DNA from: Chryseobacterium herbae
GTDB lineage: Bacteria > Bacteroidota > Bacteroidia > Flavobacteriales > Weeksellaceae
Reading direction: 5' to 3'
Assembly (NCBI RefSeq): GCF_025154075.1
Contig: NZ_JAOAMU010000003.1
Location: forward strand, 608,504 to 672,503
DNA length: 64,000 nucleotides
The notes under the pieces were generated by a model. It was given only the letters and a program-made list of their open reading frames with translations, was not told the origin of the DNA and made no database searches. Shown piece by piece: positions 60,648-64,000 of the stretch (positions are counted from its first letter, which is position 1; each line of letters begins with the position of its first letter). The position numbers and the translations under genes were made by a program.

Positions 60648-61085
60648 TTATTCCTGAGCTACGGTTTCTTCGTAGTTTTCCGGTTCATTGGCTAAGGGAA
60701 CAGGGAGGAAAGTATTTCCTTTTTTTGTATAGACTTTTGCACGGTAAGGGTGTTTTTCAATGCTGTTTCCGATGGCTTCAAACAGATCCGTTTGGGTAAA
60801 CCATACTGTTCCGCATTCACCACAACCCCAGAATGGTTTTTCGTCTTCTACATAAGAAATCAGGCCATAGCAGGAGCTGATGGGACATCTCAAATGATCC
60901 TCATCCGTAGCTTTCTGTGGGTCAGGCGGATCCATGGTTTGTGGATTCAGAGGGAAGCCGTTATAACAGGAAGAACATTCCAGCATGATAAACCGCATTC
61001 CTTTTTTCTGCGAATCCAGAATAAAAGAGGCCTGTTCTCCGGATGCTGTAAATGTTTGTTTACAATGATCACACGTAATATTCAT
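60648..61085 (-). CDS. Hypothetical zinc-binding protein
   Basis: The 145-aa protein begins MNITCDHCKQTF, and CSSCYN follows, then CPISSCYG and CGECGTVW, so four cysteine pairs suggest two zinc ribbons. The rest is acidic. No enzyme motif is visible. It lies 11 bp after the methyltransferase gene on the same strand and may be co-transcribed with it and the two tRNAs. Confidence 0.65.
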   Translation of the reverse strand: MNITCDHCKQTFTASGEQASFILDSQKKGMRFIMLECSSCYNGFPLNPQTMDPPDPQKATDEDHLRCPISSCYGLISYVEDEKPFWGCGECGTVWFTQTDLFEAIGNSIEKHPYRAKVYTKKGNTFLPVPLANEPENYEETVAQE

Positions 61086-61096
61086 AATGATTTCTG

Positions 61097-61828
61097 TTAT
61101 TTCTCTGCTGAGATCAAAAGCATCATGGGACGGCGCAGTTCATCTTTCATATCAGAAAATTCTTTCAGCATTTCTTTGCTGGGTTCTGGTTCTGTCAGTT
61201 CATTTATTTTGAAACCCTGCTTCAGCAAAGTATTCAGATAGGAAGTCAGTGTTCTATGATATTTTATCACATTTTCCCCTAAAAATGAGGTGTCTCTTTT
61301 TCCTTCTAAGAAATAACGATCAACGGGCCAATGCAGTTTTTCATTATTTTCATCATAGGTCCAATCCTGTTTTCCCTGTGCTGTAAAAACGGGATGTTCC
61401 ACAGAAAATACGAAATGTCCACCAGGTTTGAGCCACTGATAAATATGATGAATAAGAGTGTCGAACGATTCTACATAGTGAAAGGTCAGCGAACTCAATA
61501 CGATGTCAAATTTTTCTGAAGGATATTCCAGGTCCTCAAGAGCTTTCCGTATATATTCAATACCATTCAGTTGATTGATCACTTTTGCTTTTTCCAGCAT
61601 TTTTTCTGAAAGATCAACCCCAATCACAGATTTTGCTCCCTTTTCAATGGCATAACGACAATGCCAACCGAAACCACAACCCAGATCAAGAACATCTTTT
61701 CCTGCAAAATCAGGCAGCATTTTTTTTAGTGCAGGCCATTCTCCGGCCCCTTCCAGTCCTTTTTGAGAGCGGAGCATTTTTTCATACTGTTCGAAAAAAG
61801 ATGAATGGTCGTATTTATTTTCTTTCAT
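61097..61828 (-). CDS. Class I SAM-dependent methyltransferase
   Basis: From the ATG at 61828 the protein has 243 aa; the frame upstream to 61888 runs through the tRNA gene and is not real. The SAM motif VLDLGCGFGWH (about residues 45-55) and the VIGVDLSEKMLEKAK acidic strand are present. The family includes small-molecule and some RNA methyltransferases; a tRNA target is a thought only because of the neighbour. The start codon lies one base beyond the 3' end of the tRNA at 61830. Confidence 0.9.
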   Translation of the reverse strand: MKENKYDHSSFFEQYEKMLRSQKGLEGAGEWPALKKMLPDFAGKDVLDLGCGFGWHCRYAIEKGAKSVIGVDLSEKMLEKAKVINQLNGIEYIRKALEDLEYPSEKFDIVLSSLTFHYVESFDTLIHHIYQWLKPGGHFVFSVEHPVFTAQGKQDWTYDENNEKLHWPVDRYFLEGKRDTSFLGENVIKYHRTLTSYLNTLLKQGFKINELTEPEPSKEMLKEFSDMKDELRRPMMLLISAEK

Positions 61829-61829
61829 G

Positions 61830-61902
61830 TTCTGATAACAGGGCTCGAACCTGTGTCCTCCCGGAAGAAGAGCCGGGTGCTCTGCCACTGAGCTATATCA
61901 GA
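61830..61902 (-). tRNA. tRNA gene with 8-nt anticodon loop, isotype uncertain (copy 2)
   Basis: On the minus strand this 73-nt gene folds as a full cloverleaf: acceptor TCTGATA/TATCAGA, D arm GCTC-AGTGGCA-GAGC, anticodon stem CCCGG/CCGGG, 5-nt variable loop, T arm ACAGG-TTCGAGC-CCTGT and discriminator A. The anticodon loop is CTCTTCTT, 8 nt. CCA is not encoded. The position of the anticodon is not obvious: CTT (Lys) if read from U33, TTC (Glu) if shifted by one. Confidence 0.8.
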
Positions 61903-61906
61903 AATG

Positions 61907-61979
61907 GGATAGGTGCAGGGCTCGAACCTGCGTCCACCCGGGTGAAGAGCCGGGAATTCTACCACTGAATTAACCTATC
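61907..61979 (-). tRNA. tRNA gene with 8-nt anticodon loop, isotype uncertain (copy 1)
   Basis: On the minus strand this 73-nt gene has acceptor GATAGGT/ACCTATC, D arm ATTC-AGTGGTA-GAAT, anticodon stem CCCGG/CCGGG, 5-nt variable loop, T arm GCAGG-TTCGAGC-CCTGC and discriminator C. The anticodon loop is CTCTTCAC, 8 nt; it differs from the normal Glu loop CTTTCAC by one extra base. CCA is not encoded. It lies 14 bp after the 436-aa gene and 4 bp before the other tRNA. Confidence 0.8.
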
Positions 61980-61993
61980 TTATTGTTCTATTT

Positions 61994-63304
61994 TCAGATC
62001 TTACCCGAAAAATACTTATTTTTTCTTAAAACCGAAGCCAGAAACGGATTGGATACTGTCACTCCATGTACCAGTTCGGGTGTTGGGGTAAACTGACTGA
62101 CCTGATGAGTCCGTGGTGCGATCCAACCTGATTTTTCAGGATCAAGACCTACTTTTCTGCAGGCTTCCACAATCATTTTTTTATTACAGAATTCTTTCCC
62201 CTGAAAAACCTCCCACGGCAAAGGTACAGTATTCCAGACTTCTGTATTGGGGTCCAGTTTGCCTCCGGTGGATAAATGCCATGCGATGACATCGGCAGCC
62301 ATCAGACGCATCACTTTTCCAAAACTTAGATCTTCCAGGATGTATTCCATTCCCAACGCGTAGATGATATTCATCCAGCTGTCTCTGGCTTTATTCCATG
62401 CTCCGGCGGTATTGTTCCACGTGGTGGAATCGTTGCCCCGCTGTACAGCCATTGTTTTCCTTTTGATATCGTTTTCAGCCCATAATTTTCCAAGAAATTC
62501 AGCAATTTCCTGAAGGATGTAGGTCCATTTTCCCAGCAGATTTCCTTTCTGCTCATCGGTAAGATGCTTCAGCACTTCTTCAGTTATATAAATATGGGAA
62601 ACAGCCTGCCATTGGGTTCTGTCTAGGGTTTCTTTGCATCGGTTAAATAGCATTTCACATATTTCATCAAAAGGTCTTTCCTGACTCTGGTTGGTAAATG
62701 TGCTTCTAAGACCACTGCGGGCATTAAAATAGGCAATGAAACACGCCGTGTTCAGATCTGCATTAAAATCTTGAGGACTGATGGTGTGTGAAAGCCCATG
62801 TTTAGCTATTTTCTGAAATTTAATTTTTTTGGATTCCTGAATATATTGGTGCAGTCTTTTTTCAATGCGTTTTAGGAGGCGCCACTTTTTATTGTAATTC
62901 CTTTTGGAAATATCCAGCCCGGCTTCTTTTCTTTCTGTTTTATTAAGTCTGTCCGATTTGAAATCATTTTGTCCTACAGATTTTCGGATCAGAGGTGATA
63001 TTTGATTTAAAAACAGTTCAATGTTATCAGCATTGTTGTAATCTGATTTTTCGTTTTCACGGATCTTAAAAATTTCAATGGCTTTTGTGATCTGTTTTTC
63101 AGCACCAACGGCAGTTCCGAAGGTTTCGAGCATGGAAGTATATCCATATACACTCCTTTTCAACGAACCCTGAGCTGCTTTTTCTAAAACAGAATGTTCA
63201 GACTTTGTCAGGCCATCTTTCAATAAATCAACGATCATTTCTGCAACATCTTCCGGACGTCTGCGCTGATCTAAAGTAGTATAAAGCTGTTCAATGGTTG
63301 TCAT
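61994..63304 (-). CDS. Unrecognised 436-aa protein next to odd tRNAs
   Basis: I do not recognise this protein. It is largely helical and soluble, with a very basic middle part (KKWRLLKRIEKRLHQ, about residues 140-155, preceded by NKTERKEAGLDISKRNYNK). A conserved-looking segment follows (NADLNTACFIAYFNARSGLR, about 180-200), and later a Trp-rich region (STTWNNTAGAWNKARDSWM, about 295-315). The basic middle could bind RNA. It ends 14 bp before the first tRNA on the same strand and is probably transcribed with both. It may be part of an RNA-linked defence or repair system; this is inference. Confidence 0.6.
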   Translation of the reverse strand: MTTIEQLYTTLDQRRRPEDVAEMIVDLLKDGLTKSEHSVLEKAAQGSLKRSVYGYTSMLETFGTAVGAEKQITKAIEIFKIRENEKSDYNNADNIELFLNQISPLIRKSVGQNDFKSDRLNKTERKEAGLDISKRNYNKKWRLLKRIEKRLHQYIQESKKIKFQKIAKHGLSHTISPQDFNADLNTACFIAYFNARSGLRSTFTNQSQERPFDEICEMLFNRCKETLDRTQWQAVSHIYITEEVLKHLTDEQKGNLLGKWTYILQEIAEFLGKLWAENDIKRKTMAVQRGNDSTTWNNTAGAWNKARDSWMNIIYALGMEYILEDLSFGKVMRLMAADVIAWHLSTGGKLDPNTEVWNTVPLPWEVFQGKEFCNKKMIVEACRKVGLDPEKSGWIAPRTHQVSQFTPTPELVHGVTVSNPFLASVLRKNKYFSGKI

Positions 63305-63382
63305 GATACGATCAAAATTATTAAAAAACCCCGGTTAGACCGGATAAAATACAGATTTTTTCAGATCTGGCTGGTCATCTCC

Positions 63383-63886
63383 TTATTTCTGTTGTCTCTT
63401 CAACGACCACCATGTAAGAACAGCTCCGATGATTCCTAAAAAGGTCAGTATGAATACAGCCAGACCTGTTACCATATCATAAAATAATGAACCCTGAAAA
63501 TAAAACAGATCGGTGGATAAAAACAGTTTGCTTTTCTGAGGTTGATCAGGATTGATGAGAATAAGATAATCCCTTTTCTGTATTTTTTCTGAAACCGATT
63601 TTGAAAATTCATCCACCAGCTCACGGCTCTTTTTTCTGTTCCAAAACGGATAATATTTGTGTAAAGCTTCAGTCTCCGATTTTTTATACGTTGTTCCGTT
63701 AAACTGATATTCGTAATCAATATTGACGTAAGAATTTCCTTTTCGCCTATATCCTGAGTCCCAGGAAGCCAATGGCTGTATCATTTGGGCATTCACAGGT
63801 TTCCAATCTTGATGAGACCATTTAAATTCCAGAATTTTCAGAAACGGAGAAAGCGATAATAGGGTAATTAAAACGAGATAGACCAT
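63383..63886 (-). CDS. DUF3592-type membrane protein
   Basis: The 167-aa protein has an N-terminal membrane segment (residues 1-18) and a C-terminal one (about 135-160), with a periplasmic beta-rich middle (VNIDYEYQFNGTTYKKSETE, then KRDYLILINPDQPQKSKLFL). This is the DUF3592 layout. It is 78 bp upstream of the 436-aa gene on the same strand. The role is unknown. Confidence 0.75.
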   Translation of the reverse strand: MVYLVLITLLSLSPFLKILEFKWSHQDWKPVNAQMIQPLASWDSGYRRKGNSYVNIDYEYQFNGTTYKKSETEALHKYYPFWNRKKSRELVDEFSKSVSEKIQKRDYLILINPDQPQKSKLFLSTDLFYFQGSLFYDMVTGLAVFILTFLGIIGAVLTWWSLKRQQK

Positions 63887-64000
63887 GCCGGTTGTTACCA
63901 GAAGATTCCTGGCTGTTTTTTTTAGGTTTAATAGTCAAATATAGTTGGTAGAATTCTTTGTAACGCCGATTATTATTGATCATACAGAAAGTTTATTGAA

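Noticed and set aside
61829..61888. N-terminal extension of the methyltransferase frame through the tRNA gene
   Set aside because: The 20 extra residues are encoded by the tRNA (61830-61902) and the normal family start is at 61828.

Overview
The window looks like chromosomal DNA of a Flavobacteriia species, most likely Chryseobacterium or a close relative. The evidence is AT-rich sequence, few Shine-Dalgarno sites, Bacteroidota-type TAnnTTTG promoter boxes upstream of many genes, and typical families (SusC-like/TonB receptors, OstA-like protein, DUF6341, DUF6427, DUF2147, START-like protein, Bacteroidota trigger factor). I saw no insertion sequence, prophage, rRNA or CRISPR array. Assignments come from reading the sequence; no database was searched.

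Regions 1-35.3 kb are mainly core genome. In order: a TonB receptor with a lipoprotein; trigger factor; a periplasmic protein next to an M16 peptidase; DUF3109, DUF6427, DUF6341 and a universal stress protein; a VirK/YbjX protein; a minus-strand block (FAH-family hydrolase, DUF2007 protein, DnaQ-like exonuclease, PssA); an LTA-synthase-like sulfatase; an ECF sigma factor with a membrane partner; pyruvate dehydrogenase E1 beta; Kup; Fur plus an OstA/LptA-like protein; three tightly packed secreted proteins; two aminotransferases around a START-like protein; a cell-wall amidase; divergent yqgE/pdxH; HU; panD and a flippase-like membrane protein.

Region 35.6-41.5 kb is a six-gene Ter-type stress module in one direction: TerD, TerD, two vWA proteins (the second with a TerY-C-like zinc ribbon), a PP2C phosphatase and a divergent protein kinase. 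Ca2+-binding TerD proteins and a vWA/phosphatase/kinase triad suggest phosphorylation-controlled envelope or stress signalling.

Region 41.5-61.1 kb is accessory in character: acetyltransferases, an exonuclease, tyrS behind a candidate attenuator (29-codon Tyr-containing leader plus terminator), an AraC-regulated quinone reductase-like protein, a TetR gene facing a small-peptide/membrane-protein pair across a palindromic operator, an outer-membrane beta-barrel receptor, a Crp-like regulator, a TetR/MFS efflux pair with matching operators, TlpA-like, serine hydrolase, and Pmp3-type proteins.

The most unusual locus is 61.1-63.3 kb: an unrecognised 436-aa protein, then two tandem tRNA genes that both fold with an 8-nt rather than a 7-nt anticodon loop and share an identical anticodon stem, then a methyltransferase whose start codon lies one base beyond the second tRNA. 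This is my best candidate for an undescribed system. Intergenic regions also carry several dispersed repeat families.
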